This document shows positions 26,871 to 34,835 of a stretch of DNA of 64,000 nucleotides, piece by piece. Numbering within the stretch: the stretch's first letter is position 1; each line of letters starts with the position of its first letter. The position numbers and the translations under genes are program-made. A model generated the notes under the pieces. That model saw nothing but the letters and a program-made list of their open reading frames with translations. It did no database searches and was not told the origin of the DNA. The stretch lies in the NCBI RefSeq assembly GCF_026965555.1, contig NZ_CP114040.1, positions 9,026,001 to 9,090,000 on the forward strand, read 5' to 3'. The stretch comes from Nannocystis punicea (GTDB lineage Bacteria; Myxococcota_A; Polyangia; Nannocystales; Nannocystaceae).

Positions 26871-27401
26871 TTAGGCTATGTCCGAAATCGCGCATGAAGC
26901 AGACAGACGCAGGTAGCGGTGGATAAACGCTAGTTTAACCATCGCCCCGAAGTTGATGGCTTTCTTCTCGAACCGGGTAGCGATCCGGCGTGACTCCTTG
27001 AGCCAGCCGATGAGGCACTCGATGATGCTTCGACGTCGGTACGCGGCCTTGTCGAATGCGACAGGCCGAAGGGAGCGGTCCTCGTTCTCCTTACTCGGGA
27101 TTATGGGCTTGATGCCGAGCTCCAACAGGTACTGGTCGACCCAGTTCGCTCGGTAACCCTTGTCGCCGGCGAGCGCGACGGGCCAAGCCATCGGTGTCCC
27201 GTGCTCGTCGTGCAGAGTCTCATCGGCGCCGCAGAGCAAGGTGTCGACCATCGTCTGGTCGTGGATCTGGCCGGCGCTGAGATGGAAGTGGAGGGGGTGT
27301 CCGTGTGCGTCACACAGGATGTGGATCTTCGTGCCCCAGCCACCCCGGGAGCGCCCCAGCGCGTGATCCTTCGGTTCTTCTGGGTTCGTCGATTTTCCCC
27401 C
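26871..27401 (-). CDS. IS transposase, downstream frame (orfB)
   Basis: About 177 codons beyond the slippery region carry the second catalytic Asp ('ALAGDKGYRA') and the Glu region ('RRRSIIECLIGWLKESRR'). orfB lies in the +1 frame relative to orfA at GGGGGGAAAA, where programmed slippage would make the full enzyme; a fixed mutation is the alternative. The TAA stop (26871-26873) is made of flanking DNA, including the duplicated TA, so the element itself carries no stop for this frame. Confidence 0.8.
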   Translation of the reverse strand, partial: GGKSTNPEEPKDHALGRSRGGWGTKIHILCDAHGHPLHFHLSAGQIHDQTMVDTLLCGADETLHDEHGTPMAWPVALAGDKGYRANWVDQYLLELGIKPIIPSKENEDRSLRPVAFDKAAYRRRSIIECLIGWLKESRRIATRFEKKAINFGAMVKLAFIHRYLRLSASCAISDIA

Positions 27402-27819
27402 CGCCGCTGCTGCAGCGAGCCGCGCGGATCGACGTGCCGTCGATGCACCAGAGCTCGGCGGGTGGGTCGTCATGCGAAACCACGCAGCTGCGGAGTCGTC
27501 GCAGCACCTCGTCGAACGTCCTGTCTTGGTTCCACTTGTTGAAGAAGTCCCACGCAGTCGACCATGGACCGAACTCGATCGGAAGATCACGCCACGGCGC
27601 TCCTGTGCGGAGCACCCAAAAGATGGCGTTCAGTATCGTCCGGCGATCTCTCGCGCGCCGTCCCGTCTTGCAGTTGCGAGTCGGAAACAGGTCCGCGATC
27701 AGGTTCCACTGGTCGTCCGTGAGCTGGTGGCGGGGAACGCGGGGCGTCATGTCCCCGACCAGATCAAGAAATCCCGATGTCTCCAAGAAACTGGCGTTTT
27801 CGGGATTTCGGACATGGCC
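26874..27819 (-). mobile_element. IS5-family (IS427 group-like) insertion sequence, 946 bp
   Basis: Terminal inverted repeats GGCTATGTCCGAAATC (26874-26889) and GATTTCGGACATGGCC (27804-27819) differ at one base. A TA duplication flanks both ends (26872-26873, 27820-27821), the target size typical of the IS427 group. The interior codes for a DDE transposase in two overlapping frames. The copy appears intact at both ends. Confidence 0.85.
27310..27750 (-). CDS. IS transposase, upstream frame (orfA)
   Basis: 146 residues from ATG 27750, preceded by GGGGA. It contains the DUF4096-like N-terminal part ('LTDDQWNLIADLFP', 'RRTILNAIFWVLRTGAPWRDLP') and the first catalytic Asp in 'CIDGTSIRAAR'. It ends out of frame with the rest of the catalytic domain. 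Fusion requires a frame change at the G6A4 run on the coding strand (27393-27402). The longer ORF start at 27927 lies outside the element and is discounted. Confidence 0.8.
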   Translation of the reverse strand: MTPRVPRHQLTDDQWNLIADLFPTRNCKTGRRARDRRTILNAIFWVLRTGAPWRDLPIEFGPWSTAWDFFNKWNQDRTFDEVLRRLRSCVVSHDDPPAELWCIDGTSIRAARCSSGGGKIDEPRRTEGSRAGALPGWLGHEDPHPV

Positions 27820-28043
27820 TAGCACGGGCCCAGGCGCCGCGCATCGGGGGCGCCACGCGAAGTCGATGTGCGCGCAGCCCATGACGGCGACGTCGCAGAC
27901 GAACACTGGCACGTGAGTCAGTGTCACAATCGCCGCGAGGGCGGAAAATCAGCCGGTTTGCGCATCGAAGCGCGCTCGCGCCCTCTGTTCGTCACGACGG
28001 CGCTGTCAGGGTGAGCGTCGATCCGCGCGCACCAGGCCGGGGC

Positions 28044-28472
28044 TCAGCGGCGCGCCGCGATCGCCACGCGATTGAGCGCACCCATCAATGCGATCGCCAT
28101 CGTCAGGTCGGAGACCTCCCGCTCGCTGAAGTGCTCCGCGAGCGCCGCGTAGCTGCTGTCGGGCGCGTGGGTGTGGGCGATGTCCGTCACCGCCTCGGCC
28201 CACTCGAGCGCCGCGCGCTCGCGCGGGGTGTAGGCCGCGCTCGCGCGCCAGCCGGCCAGGGCGTCGATGCGCTGGGTCGTCTCGCCGTCGTCGCGCAGCG
28301 ACTTCGAGTGCATCTCCAGGCAAAACGGGCAGCCGTGGATCTGCGACACCCGCAGGTACACGAGATCGATCAGCGGCCGTCCGAGCGGGCCGCGCAGGAG
28401 CGCGGCGTGGGCGGCGTAAAGGCCCTGGAGCACCTCGGGCGAGAGGGTGGCGTAATCGTAGCGGCTCATCAT
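28044..28472 (-). CDS. AhpD-like carboxymuconolactone decarboxylase family protein
   Basis: 142 residues with the redox-active CxxC motif in 'IHGCPFCLEMHSKSLR' and the downstream helices 'ALEWAEAVTDI' and 'ALNRVAIAAR'. The family includes alkylhydroperoxidase AhpD. ATG 28472 is preferred because GGAGGA sits six bases upstream; the ATG at 28478 overlaps the azoreductase stop (ATGA). Together with the azoreductase and acetyltransferase genes it forms a compact operon, probably for detoxifying quinones, peroxides or related electrophiles under MocR control. Confidence 0.88.
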   Translation of the reverse strand: MMSRYDYATLSPEVLQGLYAAHAALLRGPLGRPLIDLVYLRVSQIHGCPFCLEMHSKSLRDDGETTQRIDALAGWRASAAYTPRERAALEWAEAVTDIAHTHAPDSSYAALAEHFSEREVSDLTMAIALMGALNRVAIAARR

Positions 28473-28474
28473 CG

Positions 28475-29092
28475 TCATTCCTCCGGCAGTTGTTCGTCCA
28501 GCCATGCGCGCGCGCGTCGCTCCGCGGTCTGCACCGCGTCCGGACCGCGCACCAGGTTCTCGAGCACGTGAAAGCGGACGTCGCGGATCCCGATCACCGC
28601 CAGCACGTGGCGCAGGTACGGTGTGACGAAGTCCGGCTGGAGCGGCCCCTCGCCGGACACGGCCCCGCCGGCGCTGACGACCACGTAGGTCGGCCGGTCC
28701 GCCAGCAGGCCCTGCTTGCCGTGGGGCGTCAGCGCGAAGCTGCGGTGCGCCCGGACCACGTGATCGATCCACGCCTTCAGCGCCGACGGCACCGTGAAGT
28801 TGTGCATCGGCGTAGCGATCAGCAGGCGGTCGGTCGCCTCGAGCTCCGCGATCAGCTCCTCCGAGCGCGCCAGCGCCTGCCGGTCCGCGGCCGTGCGGCG
28901 CGCCTCCGGCAATTCCAGGGCCTCGGCGTAGGCCGCGTCGACGTGCGGCAGCGGCTCGACCCCGACGGGCCGGACGATCAGGCGCGCGCCCGGCGAGCGC
29001 CGCAGCAGGCGCTCCAGCACCATCCGGCCGACCTGCCCGCTGTGAGACGCCGCGCCGCGCGGGCTGGCGTCGATGGCGAGGATGGCCGGCAT
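28475..29092 (-). CDS. azoR: FMN-dependent NADH-azoreductase
   Basis: 205 residues. The flavodoxin-like fold begins 'ILAIDASPRGAASHS' (FMN phosphate loop), continues with 'LIATPMHNFTVPSALKAWID' (conserved Pro-Met-x-Asn-Phe), and contains 'VVSAGGAVSGEG'. The family reduces quinones and azo compounds by two-electron transfer using NADH. ATG 29092 was chosen because it gives the canonical N-terminus and starts one base after the GNAT stop. It is the middle gene of a three-gene unit. Confidence 0.92.
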   Translation of the reverse strand: MPAILAIDASPRGAASHSGQVGRMVLERLLRRSPGARLIVRPVGVEPLPHVDAAYAEALELPEARRTAADRQALARSEELIAELEATDRLLIATPMHNFTVPSALKAWIDHVVRAHRSFALTPHGKQGLLADRPTYVVVSAGGAVSGEGPLQPDFVTPYLRHVLAVIGIRDVRFHVLENLVRGPDAVQTAERRARAWLDEQLPEE

Positions 29093-29093
29093 G

Positions 29094-29540
29094 TCAGCCC
29101 AGGCTCCGGCTGAAGTGCATGCCCAGCGCCAGCAGGCCCTGGCGGAAGTAGAACCGCTGCGCCAGCGCGTTGGCCATCCCGGTGTCGAGCACCAGTCGGG
29201 CGCAGCCGAGCCGCTGCGCCTCCGCGGCGACCGCCGCGAGCAATCGCTCGCCGAGCTGCTCGCGGCGGACATCCTCTCGCACCACCAGGTCGTCGACGTA
29301 CACGAAGCGGCCGTAGATCAGGTTCTCCTGCTCGCGGTAGCCGGCGAGCCCGACCGGCTCCCCGGCGCGCCAGGCGGCCAGCAGGCGGTACCCCTGCGCC
29401 TGCTGGCGACGGACCCGCGCCCGCAGCTCCTCGGCGTCCCCGAGCCCCGGCCGCAGGCCCACCATCGTCGGGTAGCAGGCGCGGAGCTCGTCGTCGTGCT
29501 CCGCGTGGCGCAGCGATATCTCGTCGGTTGCGATCGTCAC
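29094..29540 (-). CDS. GNAT family N-acetyltransferase
   Basis: 148 residues from GTG 29540. The acetyl-CoA loop region reads 'VVREDVRREQLGERLLAAVA' (the Q/RxxGxG/A-like segment is altered), followed by 'LVLDTGMANALAQRFYFRQG'. GNAT enzymes transfer acetyl from acetyl-CoA to an amine. An ATG at 29606 would overlap the divergent MocR start and cover its operator region; the GTG start leaves a 64-bp regulatory gap and starts at the family-typical strand, so it is preferred. The substrate is unknown; it could inactivate an amine that the MocR protein senses. Confidence 0.82.
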   Translation of the reverse strand: MTIATDEISLRHAEHDDELRACYPTMVGLRPGLGDAEELRARVRRQQAQGYRLLAAWRAGEPVGLAGYREQENLIYGRFVYVDDLVVREDVRREQLGERLLAAVAAEAQRLGCARLVLDTGMANALAQRFYFRQGLLALGMHFSRSLG

Positions 29541-29554
29541 GCCACGAATATGAA

Positions 29555-29610
29555 AGGACCATGTCCTGGCCGGAAGGTCCAAGATCTGCGAAAATAACTG
29601 GGACATGTCC
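29555..29610. promoter_or_regulatory. Putative MocR operator region with palindromes
   Basis: Between the divergent genes are AGGAC-CAT-GTCCT (29555-29567), GGTCC (29576-29580) and the perfect palindrome GGACATGTCC (29601-29610), which contains the MocR start codon. An AT-rich segment (GAAAATAACT) lies between. Paired boxes next to a MocR gene fit autoregulation and control of the divergent operon; binding is inferred. Confidence 0.5.
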
Positions 29611-31041
29611 GCCTCGGGGTTTCCGCTGAAGCTCGATCCCTCGGAGGCCTCTCCCTATTACCGGCAGATCTACGCCCGCGTCCGCGACGCGGTCGCCGAC
29701 GGCCGGCTGCGGCCCGGCGACCGCGTGCCCTCGATCCGCGGCCTGGCGAGCGCCCTGGGCCTCGCGCGCGGCACCGTCGAGGCCGCCTACGACCTGCTGA
29801 TCGGCGAGGGCTATCTGCTGCCGCAGGGCCAGGCGGGCACCCGTGTCGCCGCGATCGGCCCGCACGCGGCCCGGCTCGGCCGCACTCGCCCGGCCGCCCC
29901 TGCCGCCGCGCTGCCGGGCCCGCGCTCGCCGCGTCCCTTCCAGCTCGGCCTGCCGGCGCTCGACGCCTTCCCGCACGCGCTGTGGTCGCGCCTCATCGCC
30001 CGCCGGCTGCGCGGCGCGACGCAGGAGGACGGCTACCCCGCGCCCGCCGGCGACCCCGGCCTGCGCGAGGCCATCGCGGCCCACCTGGCGCTCTCGCGCG
30101 GCCTCCGCTGCGCCCCGGCGCAGGTGTTCGTCACGGCGGGCTATCGCCACACCCTCGATCTGGTGGCGCGCACCCTGCTGCGCCCGGGCGACCCCGTGTG
30201 GATCGAAGATCCCGGGTTCCCGCCGACGCGCCAGCTCGTCGAGGCCCACGGCGCCCGCGCAGTGGCGGTGCCGGTCGACGCCGAGGGCCTGTGCGTGGCG
30301 GAGGGCCGCCGCTGCGCCGCGCGGGCCAGGCTCGCGGTGGTCACGCCCTCGCATCAAGCGCCGCTGGGGGTCGCCCTCGCGCTGCCGCGCCGCCTGGAGC
30401 TGCTCGCCTGGGCCGCGGCGGCCGAGGCCCGGGTGCTCGAGGACGACTACGACGGCGAATACCGCTACCAGGGCCGGCCGCTGCCCGCCCTCGCCAGCCT
30501 CGACCGCGAGGGCGTGGTGTACTACGCGGGCACCTTCAGCAAGGTGCTGCTGCCCTCGCTGCGCCTCGCCTACGTGGTCGTGCCCGAGCGGGACGTGCCG
30601 CGCTTCGAGGCGACCTGCGCCGCCTTCCACGGCGGGTGCCCGCAGCTGGTCCAGGCGGTCGTGGCGGACTTCATGCTCGAGGGTCACCTCGCCCGCCACG
30701 TGAAGAAGATGCGCGGCCTCTACGCGCGGCGTCGGGCCGCCGTGGTCGAGGCCCTGCAGGCGGTGTTCGGCGCGCGCCTCCGCGTCGAGCTGCAGGCGGG
30801 CGGCATGCACCTGCTCGCGCGCCTGCAAGGCCGCGCCGACGACCGCGCGCTCGCCCGCGCCGCGCAGCGAGCAGGCCTGGCGCTGCAGGCCCTGAGCGAC
30901 TGGCAACACGAGCACGCGGTCGAGCCGGGGCTGCTGCTCGGCTTCACCAACGTCGCCGACCCGGCCGCGGCGCGCGAGCTCGCGGAGGCCCTGCGCGCGG
31001 CCTGGCATCATTCGAGCCCGCGCCGGCGAGGCGATGAATGA
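29605..31041 (+). CDS. MocR/GabR-type transcription regulator (GntR HTH plus aminotransferase domain)
   Basis: 478 residues. The N-terminal GntR winged helix has 'RLRPGDRVPSIRGLASALGL' and 'RGTVEAAYDLLIGEGYL'. A fold-type I aminotransferase domain contains the PLP Lys in 'AGTFSKVLLPSLRLAYVV' (~310-327) and 'VLEDDYDGEYRYQG'. Such proteins bind pyridoxal phosphate and often an amine ligand to regulate a divergent gene set. Here the neighbour set is GNAT, azoreductase and AhpD-like. The start codon lies in a GGACATGTCC palindrome, suggesting that occupancy would block its own translation or transcription. Confidence 0.93.
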   Translation: MSASGFPLKLDPSEASPYYRQIYARVRDAVADGRLRPGDRVPSIRGLASALGLARGTVEAAYDLLIGEGYLLPQGQAGTRVAAIGPHAARLGRTRPAAPAAALPGPRSPRPFQLGLPALDAFPHALWSRLIARRLRGATQEDGYPAPAGDPGLREAIAAHLALSRGLRCAPAQVFVTAGYRHTLDLVARTLLRPGDPVWIEDPGFPPTRQLVEAHGARAVAVPVDAEGLCVAEGRRCAARARLAVVTPSHQAPLGVALALPRRLELLAWAAAAEARVLEDDYDGEYRYQGRPLPALASLDREGVVYYAGTFSKVLLPSLRLAYVVVPERDVPRFEATCAAFHGGCPQLVQAVVADFMLEGHLARHVKKMRGLYARRRAAVVEALQAVFGARLRVELQAGGMHLLARLQGRADDRALARAAQRAGLALQALSDWQHEHAVEPGLLLGFTNVADPAAARELAEALRAAWHHSSPRRRGDE

Positions 31042-31211
31042 CTCTTCGAATATGTCCTTCAAGTCCGCTCTAATGATTCGAACCACGGCCCCGAAGAATT
31101 GTTCGAGGCCGGCGGCCCCGAGCCGCGTCGCGGTCCAGGTGCGCTGCTCGTCGGTCGCGTCGAGCAGGTGGAAGCGACGGCGTCGACCCTCGGGGACACG
31201 CCAACCCGGCG

Positions 31212-32186
31212 CTATCGAGCCGGCAGCAGCGTGATCAGTGCCTTGTGAACCGCGGTGTCGATGTTCCCAGCGAGGTCGGTCCTGAGCGCAAATTCGGCGT
31301 TATTGCTGTCATTTTGACCGTATACCGTCACGGTCTGGCTGTTGCTCGCGCTCGTCGTGGTCCGGCACCGCACGGTGCCGGCGGCTTCGTCGAGCAGCGC
31401 GACGTCGATCCTCGCGCCTCCGCCTAAAAAAGTGTCCCCGTGAAACTGTTGACCCGTACTCGCAGACTCGAGCCGGTAGGCCGGAACGACGGGGCTCGCC
31501 ATGAAGGCGCGCAGTTGGTCGCGCAGCTTCATCAGGTCGGTCACCTTCGACGCGGCGTACTCGCCCGGGGCGCGCACCACACCGATCGAATAAGGACCCC
31601 GCGCCTTTCCCTCGGCGGCGAGCTCGGGTCCATCGACGTTGATGACGATCGCGTCGTCGGCGAACGCGAGCTCGTCGGCCGCGCCCGCGCACACCTTGGG
31701 CGCATCAGGAGTCCGGTCGAACAACGGCACGAGAGCTTTCGCCCGCTTGATCGCCGCCCCGTGAAGGGTTCGCATCTGCTCGTCCGACAGCTGGGCGAAG
31801 TCGCCTTCGGTGAGCGTTCCCGTGAACTCGGCGACGGATCGCCGCGATAGGGTGAAGCCGTATGGGTCGACGAACACGATGAACCCCACTGGGTCACCCG
31901 CCTTCACGAGATACTGGAACCGGCTGGCTTTCGCGAAGGTCTCGCCGCTCGACCGCGAGGCCACGTAGCCGCGGTCGGTGAAGAGCTTCACGAACGCCGC
32001 GGGCGAAGCATCCGTGCGTCCGCTGATGGAGCGGTCATCGCATCCGCCATGGAACTCCGTGCCCGCGGGAAACGCGAGCTCGCGCCAGTGGCCGCACGGG
32101 CCGGGTGGTGGTGATGGTCCTTCACATGCGCCGACGCAGATCATCCAGCTGACGGCGACCGTGCTCCACCAGGTTGTCGGGTTCAT
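31212..32186 (-). CDS. Lipoprotein of unknown function
   Basis: 324 residues from ATG 32186. The lipobox 'CVGAC' follows a signal peptide. The mature domain is alpha/beta with two internal Cys and no recognised family; visible phrases include 'AFVKLFTDRGYVASRSSGE', 'FIVFVDPYGFTLSRRSV' and 'GPYSIGVVRAPGEYAASKV'. The C-terminal third reads as beta strands ('ARIDVALLDEAAGTVRC'). The GC pattern matches neighbouring genes. It does not overlap other genes and probably has its own promoter upstream. Confidence 0.75.
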   Translation of the reverse strand: MNPTTWWSTVAVSWMICVGACEGPSPPPGPCGHWRELAFPAGTEFHGGCDDRSISGRTDASPAAFVKLFTDRGYVASRSSGETFAKASRFQYLVKAGDPVGFIVFVDPYGFTLSRRSVAEFTGTLTEGDFAQLSDEQMRTLHGAAIKRAKALVPLFDRTPDAPKVCAGAADELAFADDAIVINVDGPELAAEGKARGPYSIGVVRAPGEYAASKVTDLMKLRDQLRAFMASPVVPAYRLESASTGQQFHGDTFLGGGARIDVALLDEAAGTVRCRTTTSASNSQTVTVYGQNDSNNAEFALRTDLAGNIDTAVHKALITLLPAR

Positions 32187-32295
32187 GGCGGCTGGATATC
32201 ACGGGCGTCGACCGCCCGCCTCCTGAAAGTTGCCCGGTCCGTGCGGGTCAGGTCTCGCTGGCGCCGGAGTGACGCGAGACCGACGCCTCGGCGGC

Positions 32296-32815
32296 TCAGG
32301 TCCTGTTCTGCCGCCGAGGGCGGCCGCGCCGGTTCTTGGGCCAACTCCAGGCATGAGCCACCGAGATGTCGGCTGCCAGCGCGTAAAACCCGTCGCGGTC
32401 GGCGACCAACCTCTTGGCGCCGATGAGCATGGAGCCGAGCTTGGGCGAGGTCAGGTCGGGTTGGCTCTACACCACGACGACCTCGTAGCCGGCCATCACA
32501 TGCGCGATCAGCGCCGCCAGCGCCGGCGGCTCGATCTGCCCGTAGTCCTCCGGTGGGCCCGGTTCGGGCTCGGCGCTCTCGGTCTCCTGGGCGTTGCGCT
32601 TCGTGCTCAGGACTGCGACCCGGGCTCCTACCGTGCCAGCCTTCAGGGTCGCCCCACGGCAAGCCCGAGCTCCGCGGGCTCGTCCACGTCGCGACCGAAC
32701 AACACGTAGTCACGACCGGCGGTGAGGTCGTATGATTCCATGGCGCCGGGCTCAATCCAGCGCTGATCGGCTCGGAGGAATTCGCGCGAGCCCACGGTCC
32801 GACAGTCAGACCCCG
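32296..32815 (-). pseudogene. Broken gene: one frameshift plus one in-frame TAG
   Basis: The upstream segment reads 'REFLRADQRWIEPGAMESYD' and on to 'RDYVLFGRDVDEPAELGLAV' and stops at 32643. A one-base frame change then continues 'TLKAGTVGARVAVLSTKRNA' to 'ALAALIAHVMAGYEVVVV' and a TAG at 32467-32469. In the same frame past the TAG the coding pattern resumes ('SPKLGSMLIGAKRLVADRDG', 'FYALAADISVAHAWSWPKNR') to a TGA at 32296. Two lesions in an otherwise codon-like sequence point to a recently inactivated gene. A separate 44-residue ORF (32296-32430) is an alternative reading of the end. The family is not recognised. Confidence 0.5.
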
Positions 32816-32832
32816 CATATTGAAAAATATCA

Positions 32833-34635
32833 TCAGCGCGCGCAGCGGAAGCCGACGGTCCCGTAGCCCCACTGCGGCGACAGGCCGTAGCGGTACGACG
32901 CCCGCAAATAACCCGGCCCGTCGTAATAGCTGCCGCCGCGCACCACCCGGACCTCGCCGCCCGGCGGCCCGATCGGGTTGCGCCCGGAGATCTGCCGGTA
33001 CGCCTTCTTGTCATACCAATCGGCGACCCACTCGGACGCGTTGCCGGCGAGGTCCTGGACGCCCTCGGGGCTGGCGCCGGCGGGGTATCGGCCGACCGCG
33101 GCCGTCGTCCCCCCGCACTCGTACGTATGGGCGCGCGCGCACGTCGCCGGCGCGTCGCCCCACGGGTACTGCGAGCGCGCATCGGGGCCCCGGGCCGCGC
33201 GCTCCCACTCGGCCTCGGTCGGCAGGCGCTTGCCCTTCCACGCGCAATATTCGGCCGCCTGCTCCCAGGTCGCGCACACCACCGGGTGGTCCTCGCCGAG
33301 GAAGCCCGGAGCGAGCGCGGCCCCGCGGACGAACGCCTCGCCGGTCCACACCTCGCAGCGCGACGTGGCGACCTTCGAGCACCCGCCGCCGGCCACGCAC
33401 GCCGCGTAGTCCTTCCACGTCACCTCGTAGCGATCGATCATGAAGCTGTCGAGGCGGACCGACCGCGGCGGCTTCTCGTCGGCCTCGCACTGGGGGTCGC
33501 GGCGATTGCGGCAGCCGAGCACGAACCACCCGCGATCGATCTTCTGCATCCGCTCGTCGACGAACTCGCCGCCGACCTCCGCCAGCAACGTCGCCTCGTC
33601 GACGCGAGCGGCCGGCGGCTGCACTGCCGTCACCGACGGCCCGCGCTCGCTCACGCCGCGGGCCAGCGTCAGATCGGAGCCACGCGCCTCCGGCCGCGGC
33701 CGGTCAGGCTGGCCGTAGGTACCTGCCCGAAGGAGCAGGTCGATACGCCGCAGCGCCTCGGCCGCGCTCACCCGAGCGTCGCCGTCCTCGTCGGCCCACC
33801 CGCGCAGCGCCCCGAGCAGCAGGTACGACAGCGCCGGCGTGTCGGTCCCCGGCAGGCGCTCACGGCAATGCGCCCCCACCCCCGCAGTGAACGCCACCGC
33901 GTCGGTCGGCTCGCGGCCCCGCCGGGCGATGTCCCATGCCACGACCATCCGCGTCTGCTCCACCATCGCCATCAGCGCGGCCATCTGCGGGGTCACGGCA
34001 CGCACGGCAGACTGCCGCATGGGCCGCGGCGCCACCAGCTCCGGCGGCGCCGGCAGCCCGGGCGCGGCCAGCCCCGAGCGCGCGCTGTCACCTGTCCCTT
34101 CGGGCAGACACCCGTCCAGCACCGTGACGAGCTCGCGGTGCATCCCGTGGCCGGCGAGCCGCAGCACCCGAGCGACCGAGATCCCCGCGCGCCAGTCGCT
34201 CGCGCTCGCCGACGCGCCGAGCAGCACCGGCGAGCCTCCTGCCGGCGTGCCCGCGTGGCCGATGAACACCACCCAGAGGGTCGCGTCGCGCCGGATTCGC
34301 CAGTGCATCTTCGCCAGCGCCGCATGGACGGCGTCGGGCCCGCCCGGGTCGCGCACCCAGCGGATGCGCCGGTGCGGCAATCCGCGGACCTCGTGCAGGT
34401 AGCGGTACCACGCCCCCGCGACCGCGTGCGCGCCTGACCGATCGGGCAGGTGCGCATAATCCTCGACGCTGACGATCAACGCCGCGTCGCCCCGCGCGTC
34501 GCGGCGCGCGGGCATCGGCGCCGCCACGTCCGGCCACGCCTCCCCGCCCTGTCCGACCGGCCGCACGCTCCGCGGCAGCTCCGGCCCGCACGCCAGCAGG
34601 GCCGCCGCACAAAGGCCGGCGAGGCCCGTCCTCAT
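32833..34635 (-). CDS. Caspase-like/FGE-sulfatase fusion lipoprotein
   Basis: About 600 residues from ATG 34635, with lipobox 'LLAC'. Residues ~45-230 resemble a caspase/metacaspase (peptidase C14) with the dyad His126 in 'VVFIGHAGTP' and Cys175 in 'VTVLDGCLPEG'. Residues ~385-600 are a formylglycine-generating-enzyme-like (SUMF1/EgtB/PvdO) domain: 'FMIDRYEVTWKDYAACV', 'RLPTEAEWERAARG', 'DLAGNASEWVADWY', 'RVVRGGSYYDG' and 'GFRCAR'. Such domains act as oxidases or as protein-binding modules. Fusion of both on a membrane-anchored protein suggests a surface protease or signalling protein; whether either site is active is unproven. A group II intron ends ~100 bp upstream of its start. Confidence 0.85.
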   Translation of the reverse strand: MRTGLAGLCAAALLACGPELPRSVRPVGQGGEAWPDVAAPMPARRDARGDAALIVSVEDYAHLPDRSGAHAVAGAWYRYLHEVRGLPHRRIRWVRDPGGPDAVHAALAKMHWRIRRDATLWVVFIGHAGTPAGGSPVLLGASASASDWRAGISVARVLRLAGHGMHRELVTVLDGCLPEGTGDSARSGLAAPGLPAPPELVAPRPMRQSAVRAVTPQMAALMAMVEQTRMVVAWDIARRGREPTDAVAFTAGVGAHCRERLPGTDTPALSYLLLGALRGWADEDGDARVSAAEALRRIDLLLRAGTYGQPDRPRPEARGSDLTLARGVSERGPSVTAVQPPAARVDEATLLAEVGGEFVDERMQKIDRGWFVLGCRNRRDPQCEADEKPPRSVRLDSFMIDRYEVTWKDYAACVAGGGCSKVATSRCEVWTGEAFVRGAALAPGFLGEDHPVVCATWEQAAEYCAWKGKRLPTEAEWERAARGPDARSQYPWGDAPATCARAHTYECGGTTAAVGRYPAGASPEGVQDLAGNASEWVADWYDKKAYRQISGRNPIGPPGGEVRVVRGGSYYDGPGYLRASYRYGLSPQWGYGTVGFRCAR

Positions 34636-34777
34636 CGCGCGACCCCGCGACCCCGCCCGCTGCATTCGCACTCGCCGACCGCCCGGGTCGACGCGGACAG
34701 CCGCAAGGCGCTCGCGCATTGGTAGATCCTACTTTCCTTTCCGCATGTAGCGGAGAAGTTGGGCAAGACCCCCTTTC

Positions 34778-34811
34778 AAACCGTGCGTGCGGATTTCCCG
34801 CACACGGCTTA
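34778..34811 (-). ncRNA. Group II intron domain V
   Basis: The minus strand reads AGCCGTGTGCGGGAAATCCG followed by CACGCACGGTTT. This gives the 34-nt hairpin with the catalytic AGC triad, GAAA loop and two-base bulge region diagnostic of domain V. It lies 24 nt after the end of the reverse transcriptase gene, as expected for intron 3' ends. Confidence 0.85.
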
Positions 34812-34835
34812 CGGGTGGTCTCTCGGGCCGTCGCA

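Noticed and set aside
27751..27927. Transposase start at 27927
   Set aside because: It lies outside the inverted repeat; ATG 27750 inside the element has a ribosome binding site and a family-typical N-terminus.
29541..29606. ATG start for the GNAT gene at 29606
   Set aside because: It would overlap the MocR start codon and cover the palindromic operator region; GTG 29540 begins at the family-typical strand.
31050..31205. Minus-strand coding-like segment ('FHLLDATDEQRTW', 'GLEQFFGAVVRII')
   Set aside because: It has no start or stop of its own and runs straight into the antisense of the MocR gene; it may be a gene scrap but cannot be supported.
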